Source: Zhengitettix transpicula
Lineage: Eukaryota; Arthropoda; Insecta; Orthoptera; Tetrigidae
Length of the DNA stretch: 64,000 bases
Assembly (NCBI GenBank): GCA_037074705.1
Contig: CM073591.1
Span: 88,392,032-88,456,031 of the forward strand
Direction: 5' to 3'
Below the pieces are notes generated by a model, which saw nothing but the letters and a program-made list of their open reading frames with translations, was not told where the DNA came from and ran no database searches. Below are positions 12,061 through 24,060 of this stretch, piece by piece. The translations under genes were made by a program, and so were the position numbers. Position 1 is the stretch's first letter; every line of letters starts with the position of its first letter.

Positions 12061-12404
12061 GATGAATTTATATATAAAGTCCGTTCTTTATGAGGTCCTA
12101 AATATTTACGGAATGTTATAATTGAGATTTAGTAAAATTGCAGGTGGACTGCATTAGATCTAATGGATGGAGGAATTTCGCACCGGATTTGGAGTCGACG
12201 TGGGAAGTTCAGTTGGCAGAACTACCGCACGATAAGCGGATGGTTCGAGTACTGATCCGGTCGAGATGTGTCCATCCTGATACAAGTAATTAAAAAAATA
12301 TTCGTTTTTATTCTTTCTCTCTATATATTAATTTTATTAAGTATAATAATTCAATAAAGCAGCAGTGTTCATTGCAATGTTCTGCGCTGTAATCAAATAA
12401 TCAC

Positions 12405-12616
12405 CGTAAGAATTCATAAAGGTATTTCATAAGCTCAAATCTTGCTGTATGTACCTGACTAGAGGACATAGTGACCATTTATTGTTTCGTAGTCCTATTA
12501 ACGATATGGCCGTAAGAATTCATAAAGGTATTTCATAAGCTCAAATCTTGCTGTACGTACCTGACTAGAGGACATAGTGACCATTTATTGTTTCGTAGTC
12601 CTATTAACGATATGGC
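12405..12616. repeat. 106-bp tandem duplication
   Basis: Two adjacent units, 12405-12510 and 12511-12616, each beginning CGTAAGAATTCATAAAGG and ending ACGATATGGC. I see one difference (GTATGTACC against GTACGTACC). The near identity shows a recent event. Confidence 0.9.
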
Positions 12617-13159
12617 GATAAGACAGGTGACATAGATTATTCCTCTAATTGTTGTTTGCAATTCGAAGGAGTTGATGCCAACTTTTCACAAAATTTGCAT
12701 TCAGAATCAAGTGATAATTCTGTAAGGTTATTGACGAAATCTCAAATTTCCGACTTCTGCTACCCGGCAATGATCAAATGAGCTGAAATGGTCAGCTCAG
12801 CGAAATTTCGCAAATTGATCAGGTACAGAATGTTAGTGCAATCTAGAGGTGACTTTTTCTCGTTTGTTGATGTGAAATATATTTTTCGAACACGTTCACT
12901 AATATTTGTCTAAAATTGTAAACATCAAAGTGACAAGCGAACGTTAACATTGACCATCTATTAGGCTCAGATTGGTATTATAACCGTTGGCCTACCATGT
13001 CTCCGAGGATATTGTAGATGCAACTGATATAGAATTCTCGAAATGATTATAATTAACGGCAGATCTGAGGATAGTGCGGGCGAAAGGCACACTTTGAGCC
13101 AACGGCTGTTCACGAGGCATTCAGCTGTCCATCAAAATTGTTATGATAACCCTTTGCCG

Positions 13160-13400
13160 TTTGTTTCAAAGTACACAAACAAGAAGCGCTCTTCCGAATG
13201 TTCTGTCTGTATATTTACTCCCCGCCCACGCTGGGCACGGTGTTCGCTCTCGCTGACACAGCTCCTGGTCTCTCTGGTCTGCGTGGTCTGCCTCTGCCGT
13301 GCTCTGCCACCTTAGCTCGCTGCGAACGCTCCGTGGGCGACGCTCCCACAGCTCGGGTTTCTGCACTGCATTCCCTCCCTCTGGCTTAGTCGCCAAAGCT
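13160..13400. other. GC-rich island
   Basis: Pyrimidine-rich, CpG-containing block (CTCCCCGCCCACGCTGGGCA and CTCCGTGGGCGACGCTCCCA). Frames are open on both strands without motifs. Possible promoter or repeat; function unknown. Confidence 0.3.
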
Positions 13401-15029
13401 CACAAATTCGATGAAAAATAACAATTTTCTTATTAATAAAGGAATTGCCCCCTATTTTTCTATTTCAGTCGCTGGAAATAAACTAATTATCATGTCAAAG
13501 AAGCTTTCGGCAATGCCACGATCACTTTCATTTTCAAAAAAAATTATCTACAATTTCTACAATAAAAATACACAATTTAACAACGTAAAATAAACAATTA
13601 TAATAATCTTCCTTTTTTTAAAAATTAAATAATAAAAACAACAGCAAAGTGTCGGCAAAACCGCTCGCTATAAATTTTTTAAACTAAATTTTCTTATAAT
13701 AAGTTATAATTGAAGACGTCTCAATCAGGGACGCAACGTTATGCATAAATATTATATTTCAAATAGAAGAATAAATTTATATGACTAATTTGCTGTTTTT
13801 TAAATATTTAACGTATAATAAAATTTTATAATCTAATCGTATGGAGGTTTTATAACTAATTACCAATCTAACATCCGAATTTACATTCTGTTTCTCCTGA
13901 GTGTCCTAATGCATACCACCGGACATCCTGAAAAGTTAATACTTGTCTTTTACATTATTCGTAAAATTGGAAAATAGTCCAATATTATAATTTCAAAATT
14001 TTCAAACTCTAACTGGACTTCCCCGTTTAAGTAGTTAAACCAGATTAAAATTAATGCCTTTGTCAATGTCACTTATATCGATACAAGAAATGATTGACGA
14101 GTGAGTCAAAAATGACCTTGTTTCGATATATATCTAAATGTAATGAGAATTTTAATTATATAATTGAAAAACATTAATCTGCATTTAAAAATTTAAATAA
14201 TTGTTTTTGCATAGCGTTGTTTTTTCGTTTTTAAAAATTATTAGTGATAATCTCAATAATTTTAGATTAAAAATTATATTACATATGTTGTTATTTTGTG
14301 TTTTCCTTTCAGTAATTTGAAAAACAAAAACCTTTTGGCAAATGAAGTTGATGACGGCATTCTTCAAAATTATTTTTAAAATTACAATTTTTATTTCTTG
14401 GGATATAAAAAATATGGAGAATTTAAATAAATATATTATTATAAATAGTCGTATTAATAAATTTACAGTAATGGCTTGAATTTTTTTAAAAAAGTTTTTA
14501 GCTGAAGAATAAGTAAGAAAAGTCCGCAATTGAAATAAATAAAAGGCTAACATGTATAAGTCGTCTGGTTTAAACAGGTTAATATAAAAAACAGCTGGTA
14601 TATTTGATGGAATTTGCATATTTATATATATACTTCCTCAAAGTACAACATAGACTAAACAATGTACCGAATTTTAAGTCAAGTTTTTGACGATAAACGG
14701 TGTATGAAACCAGAATAATCTAGAAAATCACATTGTTAGTGGATAAGTATATAGTTTAAGATTTTGAAGAAGAAAATTCATGGTTAGTCATTAAAGACTA
14801 GATTTAATGATTGATTGATAGAAAAATCATAATTTTCATCTAAAATAGATGGAAAAAATAAATCCAACCAACGCTACAAGAAGAATGTCCACGTTCATAT
14901 GGTCTACTGGAAGACTGGAATCTCGGACGAAATATAGCATATCCCTTAGTTGTAAGAAATTTACGAAACAAATAATCTGCCTATTGGATGGATTGACCTG
15001 CTTGAGTAGATGTGTATTTTGCAGCGCTT

Positions 15030-15140
15030 ACGTGTGCGTGCGAGAGAGGACACAAAGGTGCCAAGTCAAGGTTCCCGCCGACGCGACGCGACGCGGGTCC
15101 TCGTTGCCTTTTACAGATCCGAGGCCCACACACCCAAATA
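15030..15140. other. short GC-rich block with GACGC repeats
   Basis: GCCGACGCGACGCGACGCGG is a short run of a GACGC/GCGAC unit in a GC-richer patch. No gene recognised. Confidence 0.3.
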
Positions 15141-15569
15141 TGTCCTCCATTATTTTCATTATCTTATAACCACTGTTAGTTTTATCTCTGGTATACACAG
15201 TTTATAAATGCACTATCGTTTACTGCATTCGTTGACGCATTTCGACTTTACACACCAATGATTTACCAAGGCAGCAATATTGACCTGGTTGTTAAATAAT
15301 GAATCCTCAAAATTATTACTTCACATGGTTTTTTACACAAAAATGTATTTTTCTGTTATTTAGAAAGTTTGATATGTGTTAATATGGCACAAGTTTAATT
15401 GATTTGACTTCAAAATTGCGTCAGTAGCAACCATGGAATATGAAAAAAATTATTTTTGTCTGCATTTTGATTTATATTTAAATCTAGACGAAAATATTTT
15501 TTTTCCTCTACTGCAAGGAAATCTAACAAGACGTTATTGAACTTGACAGTACCATTCTGATTCTAAGCG

Positions 15570-16330
15570 AGGACAACAAAGCTCTGTATGGAAATCTCCT
15601 GCACAACTAAAACCAAAATATCAGAAATGATGGTTTCTGTTCGTAAAATCATGGCTACATCATTTTCCGTTAGTGAAGGAATTGTATTTAAACACGTAAT
15701 ATGATTTTTAAATGGGAGACGTTCTGGATACCAGGGAATGAGAGCACAGAGAACTAGACAAACGTTACTACATCGTTAATAATGAATAATAACAAACCCT
15801 AATTGCAGCTACATGGACAATAATATGTGACAACGCCGCACGAATTTGATTCGTCGGCGCAAGGAAGAGCTTCAAGGTCAAATCGGATGTAATTTGAAAA
15901 GAACTACAGTTCCAGAACATGTAACGGTAACTGAAGCATCCTGTAGTGCTGGACTGAAACATCCCTCAGAGCAACAGGATGGATGTTGGATCACGATAGT
16001 GTGAGGAAATATCACGAAGATTGTTGTAGAACATCTGGCAAAAAAAACAATTTGGAGTGTCTTTCATCCTCCCGATGGTCCATATTAAACACAATGAATG
16101 TTTTCTGCTTTTATTACCATGTCAAGAAACATCTTCGTAGAAAGTCGCTTAAATCATCAAGAGAAGACTCGGCCATTTTGAAAAACATGTTAAAAAATTT
16201 CATCCTTACGTGTTTCTGTAGTATAAAAGATGGAATTTGTATTGAATGTGAAGTGAGAATTTTGTTGGAAAAACATGAGCAATTATTCATTGAAACCCTT
16301 TCCTATATCCCTTAAAGTGTTAATTTTAAT
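15570..16330 (+). pseudogene. possible mariner-like transposase relic
   Basis: A broken plus-strand region reads in pieces like the second half of a mariner-family transposase. Near 15587 the translation W-K-S-P-A-x-x-K-P-K resembles the Trp-rich and Lys-Pro-Lys stretch before the central catalytic strand. From 16047 an open frame reads LECLSSSRWS, then FYYHVKKHLRRKSLKSS, then a KDGI stretch; the order matches the family's E-x-L-x-H-P-P-Y-S-P-D segment, the LFxxLKxHLRGKxF helix and the FYxxGI near the C-terminus. The catalytic aspartates are not preserved and stops or frameshifts interrupt the alignment. No terminal inverted repeats were found. This is an eye-made alignment, so confidence is low. 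Confidence 0.3.
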
Positions 16331-16751
16331 TTTACAAGAAGCTGAATACGATATGTCGCTCACTGCACATTCCACATTGTACTTACGAAATTTATTATTA
16401 AGGTATAAAAACCTTTGTATTGATACTTTACTTATTCTGGTTGTGAAGTTTGTTTTGTTTATAGGGCTAATAGGGAAAATTATGATAGCGTGGAAGAAAT
16501 AAGGAAGAAGATGAAATTCTGCATTTCGAACAGCATAAAATTCTGTTCGTATTCAGGGAAAAAGGGTTTAAGAATCACTCGAGTCTGATTAATAAAGAAA
16601 CATATTTTTTTCCGCTTATTCCAGAGATATCGCTGTCGGGGTTTTCTCGTCTGGCTGATATTGTACTTAATACTGAATGTCAATTAATTCTTAATAATAA
16701 AGGATGCAGTCTTTCTCGGTGTAGAGAATTAATCAAATCATCTGGGGATTC

Positions 16752-16803
16752 TAACCGAGTGAAAAATTGTATGCGCGACGTTTCGATGACGTTTACTCGG
16801 TTA
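16752..16803. other. hairpin with 9-bp perfect stem
   Basis: TAACCGAGT and ACTCGGTTA enclose a loop that on the minus strand contains ATCGAAACGTCGCG, the same GAAACGTC word found in the palindromic repeats. Confidence 0.45.
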
Positions 16804-19800
16804 AAAAACCGAGAGAAGATTTTATTACATACGTGCAAGGCAATAGTAAAAATAATCAACTTTATGCTTCTAATTCAGTTTAGAAAAAAATAATTCATGA
16901 TTGTGAGATAATCATTTCATAAGTAATATTATCCAAAATGAATTTTGCCCACGAGTAACGTCTAGAGCCTTCCCTGAAACGTATTTCACGATGATGCAGG
17001 TACATGTTCCGAAAAATATGATAAACTACGTGATTATTCATAAATTATTATTTTAAGCCGGGAGTAAATTCCGCGTTATGAAACAAAAATTTTTCTTTCC
17101 ACTAAAGAAAGTAAGAAACACGATAAATTTATAGCAAAATTTAACAATTACAGTTATTAATTATGAACAATAAATTATGGGCTAATAAATAACAACATAT
17201 CTATTTTCTCTATGTTAAAATGACATTCTAAAGTATAAATAGACAGTTGGAAACGCTTTACCTTATTGGGCAGTCTACATAAAGCAGCCTTGCAAGGAAT
17301 ATTTGAATCCTTGCATTAAAGTTTATAGGTGATAAATGAGAATAATGCTACAAGAAAAAAAAATTACAACAGTCTTGCACTAAACTTGGTTTGATTTTTT
17401 TTTTCAGAGCGACCAGTAATGTGATAAATTAGGTTCGGTTTTAAATTAGCAATTTACTCAAATTGGGATGATTTGGTACTGTAACCGTAACCGAAATGTA
17501 GATCGAGTATTGACACAAACGAATTTGCTTCTCTTCCGTCGGCTCTTGGACACACTTTTCTCATGAAAGCGCCACCGGATGTGTACGCAAACGCCGGAAA
17601 TGGACTTTCGCGTTTTCGTTGGCAAGAGTCAATGTATTAGGAGCTGCAGAGGTCAATGTCAAGAACGAGTCTTATATAGTAGTTATTGTTGGAATAATAA
17701 ATAAATGCAGTCAATCAAATTAATTTGTAGATAGCGAAAAATATATCGATGTAAATTTTTTAATTTAAGAGAATATTCTTAACTGTTATGTAAAAAAAGC
17801 TTTTATATATTAATCACAGTAAACACAACATATAGTTATTTATAAAAACTAGTGACACCAATCATCGACTATTGATGACATTGACTCTATTTTGTGCAGT
17901 GCAGTGTTATTTTTATAATTTAGTGGTCCTTGTGAAGTTTATATTACAATTAATATTTTTTATCCGTACTTGACATTAATCTTTCTTACTTCTGTAGTGT
18001 TTGTAGTGTTCTGTAATCTTAACATACTCTCTCTTATATAATATTCTTTATATTAGTGACAATATTTTCTCAATGATCATATTTAATTTTTATTTTCTGC
18101 AATTCTGCATATTGCTATTTATGTATAGTCCTAAATATCATTCACGTATTTTTTTATATTCATTTTTAAATGTATATATTTGACTTTTACTATTTCCCCA
18201 GAAGACGACTAATAGAACTAATAAATTTAATAAAATCTAATTGATTATAAAAGTTTGCTTTAACTGGGAGGATTTTTATTTCACGTTTCCTAAAACTATC
18301 TGACAGTAGTGTTAGGTAAAGAAACTACTGGTGGGGAAAAAATTATGAAAAAAATTGCCTGGTTGGTGTCGGTAACGTTCCGGTTGCGGAAACAATTGCT
18401 GCGGACCTGTTTCAATCAAGCTTAATGATAATTTTCTCCAATGAGTTTCAAGGATTATTATAACATTATTTACGAGGTTCATATTTGCCACGTGTGATCG
18501 GAAATTTGCAAAACATTCAGTCATTATGGAATTAAATTATAGATATTTCATAGTCACTTCCACAATAGTCCAGCTTTGTGAACTACCTAAATCTATTGAT
18601 TTTATTCTCATTTTGAAAATAAGATTTTGGAGATAATATTGTTTCCTATAACAATGATTTTTAGTTTTAAATGGGTAATGTCAATATTGTAATATAAAAT
18701 ACATGAATTATCGATATTTTTTTGCGATATTTTCAATTAAAAATTCACTGGACAATAAATCTCGATTTTCTTTCCTTTTCTTGCTCACCTTACCCAGACA
18801 TTGGAATACCGAAAAATCTAAATAACATTGTTACTAACAACTAGTATTCGCATTGCAAACAATATTTTACAATAGAGAGCGTAAGTTTTCCCTACGTATA
18901 TTCTGTATAAAGAGTTCTAGGTCACCTGACGAAGATGGCGGTGTCAGCCATGGAAACGTTGAGTTTAACTAATCACGCTACCCGACCGGAAACCCGAGAA
19001 CTCTTTATACAATATTTCACAAAATTATTATTATAAGAAAACAAGATGAATTTACATTCTTAAGCGGTTGCTGAATACGAACAGCTGAAAAAAAATTCAA
19101 TTCGCAACATAGAGATTAAATGTAAAAAGTTTGATCCGCCCAGGTACTGGAACACATTACTTACGTTAACCTGATTCATGATCCCTTACGAGATGATTTC
19201 TGTGACATCTGTGGACATTTGCGTCGTCTGCCGTAGTCGGCGTCGGCGATGTTAAAGTCTTTATGCTTCAGACTTTGACTTATATATTGGCTTTTCTGTC
19301 TGATTTATACACAGGAGCTGCATTTATATTGCCGCATCATGCCATTTAATATCGAAATTTACCTTATAAAAATACCGCGGTGTTACAGTGACGGTCTTTA
19401 CTTTCAAATAATTCCTCGGTTATTTGTAGTAATTTTTTTGCCTGTCTCAATGGTAATAACGATCAGACCGGTTTCTCCTTTCTTTTTTCAAATATATTCC
19501 TACTTACTGGTGAAATGAGATACTATTCATCAATGCCAAAGGACTATTCTTCTGATCTCGATATCAATCCAGTGCTATTATTAACGACAGCAGCTTTTCG
19601 AACCGCTTAAAATAGTTATTAATTGAAAGGATAGCATTCTTCAACGTATTAGTTTTAATGTTTAGAAAAAAAATCTAATAAACGTAGAATAGCTGGCCAG
19701 ATTGTTTTAATGTAGCCGCGACGTTCCAGAGTAAAATAATACGGCAACAACACTGTTTATCGAACCGAGTTGAAAAATATTATTGAAACAAAATAATTTC

Positions 19801-20189
19801 TGATATGAGTTAACAGAAAATGATATTTGAGTATCCCTCGGCATGTTCAACAAGTACGTGAAGGCTGTAGAGATTACCTGTGGAGGGCTTTAATTTTCTT
19901 TACAGCCTCCAGGGTGTGTCAACAACCGTTCGCTTTATGGCCTCGTAAGCCATCGTGGTAAATCTTGTCCGCCTTTGTTTCCGGCAGTACTCACACAAAC
20001 TCTGGGACAGGGCAAAATTTTATTTGTGTAGCACTTTAATCTTGGATAAAACCCTGCAAGAAGGCCGCTTTTGGAGTCTATTGACATATGTTACAAGTAT
20101 GATTAAAAACCGTATTGATTTGAATAATAGTCACCAGTTTTAATCTAATTATAATATCTTAGTCTCTCTTTTGATACCAAGAGTTTTTT
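16804..20189. other. AT-rich non-coding DNA around the 108-bp element
   Basis: Nothing supported outside 18904-19011. Confidence 0.5.
18904..19011 (+). repeat. 108-bp palindromic mini-element with hammerhead-like core
   Basis: Perfect 15-bp terminal inverted repeat TGTATAAAGAGTTCT (18904-18918) and its complement at 18997-19011. Inside, CTGACGA (18926-18932) is followed by the perfect hairpin ATGGC-loop-GCCAT and then GGAAACGTT (18952-18960). The right part ends ACCGGAAACCCGAGAAC, matching the twin at 4302. Confidence 0.65.
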
Positions 20190-21065
20190 TATTCTCTTAC
20201 AGTAAACTCTCTTAAGGTACCCTGAGTATTTTTCACTATCTTAAGGCACAGAAATAAATTTGGCACTTTCAAAGTAGCGGCAGAAATTTTGAATCTCTTA
20301 GTGTATCGGGAGTATAATTTACTCTTTTAAGGTACCTCGAAGCATACCCAGAGTAGTTTGGACTGTCTTAAGAAATCGAGAGTGTTTTTTATCATCTTAA
20401 CGTTCCGTAAGTATTTTCGCTTCTCTTAAGGTACCGGTAGTAATTTTGTCTCTTCCTACTGATATTCATTGACACGTAAGGTACCGGAAATACTTTTGAG
20501 TGTTTTAAGTTACCGGGAATATTTTGATTATTTGTGGGTGTCGGGGTTGTTATTGGCGATCTTAACAACCCGGGAGTAATTTTGACTCTCTTAAGGAATT
20601 GGGAGTATTTTTGACTATCTTAAAGTACAGAGATAATTTTGACTCTCTTAAGGTGCCTAGTTATTTTTGACTGCCTAAAGGTACCGGGAATATTATTGCC
20701 ATTCTCAAAGTACTTGAAGAAATTTGTACACTTAGTGTACTGGGAATATAATTTACTCTTTTAGGGTACTGAAAGAATATCGAGAGAATATTTTATAATC
20801 TCTTATATTACCGTGATTATTTTGGACTCTGTAAACGTTGCGGAAGTATATTTGAGCCTGTAAGATAGCAGAAGTATGTTTGAAAATTTTTACTCCCGTG
20901 GGGTACCGAAGTATTTTTGACCTTTTGAAAGGTAACGAGATTTGACTTTTCTAAGGTACCGGTGCTGTTTCTGACTGTCCTATGATACCGAAACTATTGA
21001 ATAAGTCTATTAGGGTGCGGTGAATGTTTTAGGCGCTTTCAGTGTACAGGGAGTACACCCTCTTA
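20190..21065 (+). repeat. decayed 29-bp minisatellite with higher-order period
   Basis: About thirty degenerate units of the type ACTCTCTTAAGGTACCGGGA followed by GTATTTTTG. Many units keep the KpnI-like GGTACC. Sub-blocks 20270-20345 and 20706-20780 match each other better than they match neighbours; their offset, 436 bp, is close to 15 units, which points to a higher-order duplication. Confidence 0.8.
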
Positions 21066-21287
21066 ATTATTCTTTACTGTTATATGATGCCTCGACTGGT
21101 TTACGGTACAGTGAGTTGTTGTTCTGGTTATGATTAAATTAACATTCCGTCGTCATGGATTAGGTAGGAGGCGGGAAATGTGAATGTTCAAAAATGTGAC
21201 GCTCTCGATGCCGATTAAATCACGCGCTGTCCATGAGATTAACTTCAAATTAAATACTTTTTTGCTACTACTAATAGAACTAATTGG

Positions 21288-21381
21288 CTTGACAGTCTAT
21301 TAAGGACCTTGGCCAACCGAGACGACTGCTAGACACATTCTGGATTTTTTGGAGTGACACGTGGTCAGTGTCGATTATCAC
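21288..21381 (-). mobile_element. 5'-truncated copy of the tRNA-SINE
   Basis: Read on the minus strand, this segment repeats the tail half of the element at 11815-12060, including the words GACCACGTGTCAC, CCAGAATGTGTC and GGCCAAGGTCCTTAA. The tRNA-like head is absent. It abuts a minus-strand copy of repeat C. Confidence 0.75.
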
Positions 21382-21399
21382 TTTTTTGGGCTTATATAA

Positions 21400-21890
21400 A
21401 TTAATACCGGGCAACACCGGGCACTAGCTAGTCTAATAAATAAAATAGACTGTACGTTTGTGTGTTTGTATCTGTGTGTGTGAACGTATGTATATACGTA
21501 TGTATGTATGCATGTTCCGCATACAAATCTATACCTGTGGAGAAAATTTCACCAAATTTCGACCAAGTGTTCCTTGCTAAACAAAAACTGTGGGTTTAAG
21601 TGACAACTACCACCCTACCATCCGCAGGGGTGGGGGTGGAAATTTTCAAACATGTTAAAACTAATATTTTTCGGTGTTAATGAGATATATAGAGTTTCTC
21701 CAGATATTTTTGTGTATAATTGCAACCCCTTTTGGCATAGTAGGGATAGGGGTGGCGGGGCGATACATAAAAATAACGCAAAACAACCGATATTGGAATC
21801 AAATCCAGGGTTATGGATATCTCTGAGTTTAATAATGACAACCCGGATAACGCCGAGCACTCGGCTTGTTATTATATTGTAACTAACACA
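21400..21890 (-). repeat. repeat C copy, reversed
   Basis: Reverse complement of the family at 3552-4060, ending on the minus strand start side with GCCGAGTGCTCGGCGTTATC. It includes a GTGTGT/GTATGTATG-rich stretch near 21455-21515 and two G/C-rich runs. Open frames here are not conserved with the other copy. Confidence 0.6.
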
Positions 21891-22868
21891 AATTTAATTA
21901 TTGTAATGAGCACGCGTTGTAATATTTTATTATGTAACGTAATTTGGATGTATTATAAAATTCTTTTGTGTATTATGGATACGTTGGCAGAGAGAAGTCA
22001 ATGCATTGTTAGAGACTCGCTGAAGACAGCGAGAGAGGAGTCCTTTTTGGATTTTGTAGATCGAAAATAATGTTTGATGAGAAAATTTATCGACTTGAAT
22101 AAATGATAAATATGTGGTGGAAGTAAGAAATCTGTTTTTTTTTTAAGAAACATAGAATCCTGGCTGAGGGAAAATTTTTCTAGAGAGTGGTATTACGTTG
22201 ATGGGGAAGAATTGGACTGGTTTGTGGAAACAGTGAGACATCTTGAACTTTGTTTTAAGTGTAGTAACTATAAAATAATTCAATCATTACGTAGAACAGT
22301 TCTGGTTTTATATTCAAGGGGCAACAATACCCCTGGAAGAGGGAAAGAGGGGAAGGGGGGGGGGAGAGATCCATCTAATTTTCCGTATTTTTTAAAAAAA
22401 CTGTAAAAAATGTAATTATTTTGTTTTATGACGACCAATCCCTGTTGTTTATTAAATGATTTATGCTAAATATTTTAATTTGGTTGAGTAACCAATTAGC
22501 AGAAATTAATCATTACAATTATTTGACGCCCATTGTAAGGTAGAGAAATAAATAGTTCATCACAATTTTAAACACTATACGGATTTCCAATACTTAATTT
22601 CCGTTTGGTACATCGTCCGACGATAATGCTGCTAAATTAAAGATTTAAATATAAATATAAATCGTAACTACGCCCATTTAACACATTCAGGTTACAGTTA
22701 ATCTCTATAGTTACGTGAAGGTATAGCTGTTTCGACTAAAACAGCAGATGAACCAAACATTTTACTATCCAACAAATAATAATCACGTAAATGCGAAACC
22801 GATATTAGAATACCAAATAGAATAAACAAAACTGAGTTAGAGAAGGAATATTAATAAATGCTAACGGT

Positions 22869-22930
22869 AATTTTCGTGACGTGAAAATACTTAATGTTTC
22901 ACAGTCTTGCACATAGTGTTTAGAGAAACA
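22869..22930. repeat. flanking direct repeat, left
   Basis: AATTTTCGTGACGTGAAAAT and TTGCACATAGTGTTTAGAGA match 23278-23332. The pair brackets a GC-richer block containing a hairpin. Confidence 0.55.
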
Positions 22931-22988
22931 ATAGCAAAGCAATTAAGTGCACAATAAGCGAGTGGCAATTTAGCGGCTTAAAAAGTCA

Positions 22989-23051
22989 TTGGCAAGCAGG
23001 GCATTAAGGTCGGAGCCACCCCACCAGATGTCGTCCTTAATTGCCTGCCAA
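22989..23051. other. imperfect hairpin
   Basis: TTGGCA-a-GCA...ATTAAGG on the left pairs with CCTTAAT-TGC-c-TGCCAA on the right across a loop of about 20 bases. There is one bulge of four bases. Could be a small structured RNA, or a palindromic protein site; a TATATATA followed by CAGTCGCAC lies about 65 bases downstream. Confidence 0.35.
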
Positions 23052-23277
23052 AGTAAACTTCCCCTGTTCATTAGTAACGCTATCCGCTAGGAAGTCGGTC
23101 ATTAACACGGTCGTATATATACAGTCGCACTGAACCTTGCTCCAGAAGGGCATTCGCTTTACACTGAAATCAACGTTTCGGTGACAAGGCACATGTTGTC
23201 ACCCAAAACAGGACTCCTTAAATATATAACTACTTCGTACTTATTCTAATTTAGGCAAGCACGTGAAATCATATTTC

Positions 23278-23332
23278 AAAATTTCGTGACATGAAAAGTT
23301 CTAGTATATCTAGCACATAGTGTTTAGAGAAT
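23278..23332. repeat. flanking direct repeat, right
   Basis: AAATTTCGTGACATGAAAAG and TAGCACATAGTGTTTAGAGA, same orientation as the left copy about 400 bases away. Confidence 0.55.
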
Positions 23333-23430
23333 CAGAATATAAACTCGATTTAAAAAACAATACAAACGAACTATAATACTTTTTTGGAATTACGGAATAT
23401 TAGTCCTTTGTTACTCTTAATTTGAAAGCG

Positions 23431-23622
23431 TTCCATCGGAAGTACCAAATGCCCGACCTACCTGATTGATTTGGTGTCCTGCATCAGTTTTAGGAGAATG
23501 CCCTAGTCAAACATTGTCTACCTTCCGCTACCGTTCCGTATCCCCCCTTTCAAATCCCTTCCTATGATATTTAAGGTGAGTTTTCACCACATGGATTAAT
23601 CTTGTGCAAGGCTGTTACTCTA
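23431..23622 (+). mobile_element. repeat A, diverged 3' half
   Basis: Contains TACCAAATGCCCGACCTACC, a CCTTCCGCTACCGTTCCG segment and ends GCTGTTACTCTAA. Many substitutions mark it as old. Confidence 0.6.
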
Positions 23623-23920
23623 ATCCTCGTTTAATTCTTCCTATTTTATCTATCCGCATTTTTCTCGCGACAGTTATTATTATTCCCCAAAACCGAAGAA
23701 TAATTAAGAAATTGCCAAGTATCTTCTCCTACTTAAGAAAACAAAATATGTCTACTGGTATATAACACAGTAATGGTTGATTTTAAGTGAGCCGCACGGA
23801 GTAACTATAAATACGTAAAAATACTGTACGGAAGTCCCTTGCGATACAATATTCTGTAGAGAAATTGAATATGCTTAGGGATAAAAATGTATTATTCTAA
23901 TAATTACCAAAAAATAATTA

Positions 23921-24060
23921 TCTATGGAGTGAGGTCAATGTGAAAGTTTACTGTCAGAAAAACAAGTTAAATGAATGGAATGATTGAAGTTTTAATTTTT
24001 AGCAATTCAGTGTTGATAAAATTGCCATAGTTGAGAAGTTATTGCGATTAACTTTTACTA
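23921..24060 (+). repeat. Penelope-like repeat fragment
   Basis: Shares wording with 25495-25610 (GTGAAAGTTTACTGTCA, AATGGAATGATTGAAGTT, CAGTGTTGATAAAATTG). It ends before the hammerhead-like region. Confidence 0.45.

Larger units (their letters stand above)
12617..15569. other. mostly AT-rich non-coding DNA
   Basis: Two GC-rich patches are listed separately. The rest, including a 144-codon minus frame at 14185-14619 made of Ile/Phe/Asn/Lys, shows no gene. Confidence 0.5.

Noticed and set aside
13043..13396. ORFs on both strands over the GC-rich island
   Set aside because: Open frames on both strands are expected in stop-poor GC-rich DNA; no domain was seen.
14185..14619. 144-codon minus-strand ORF
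   Set aside because: Composition is almost only Ile, Phe, Leu, Asn and Lys, as expected from translating AT-rich DNA; no motif and no GC shift.
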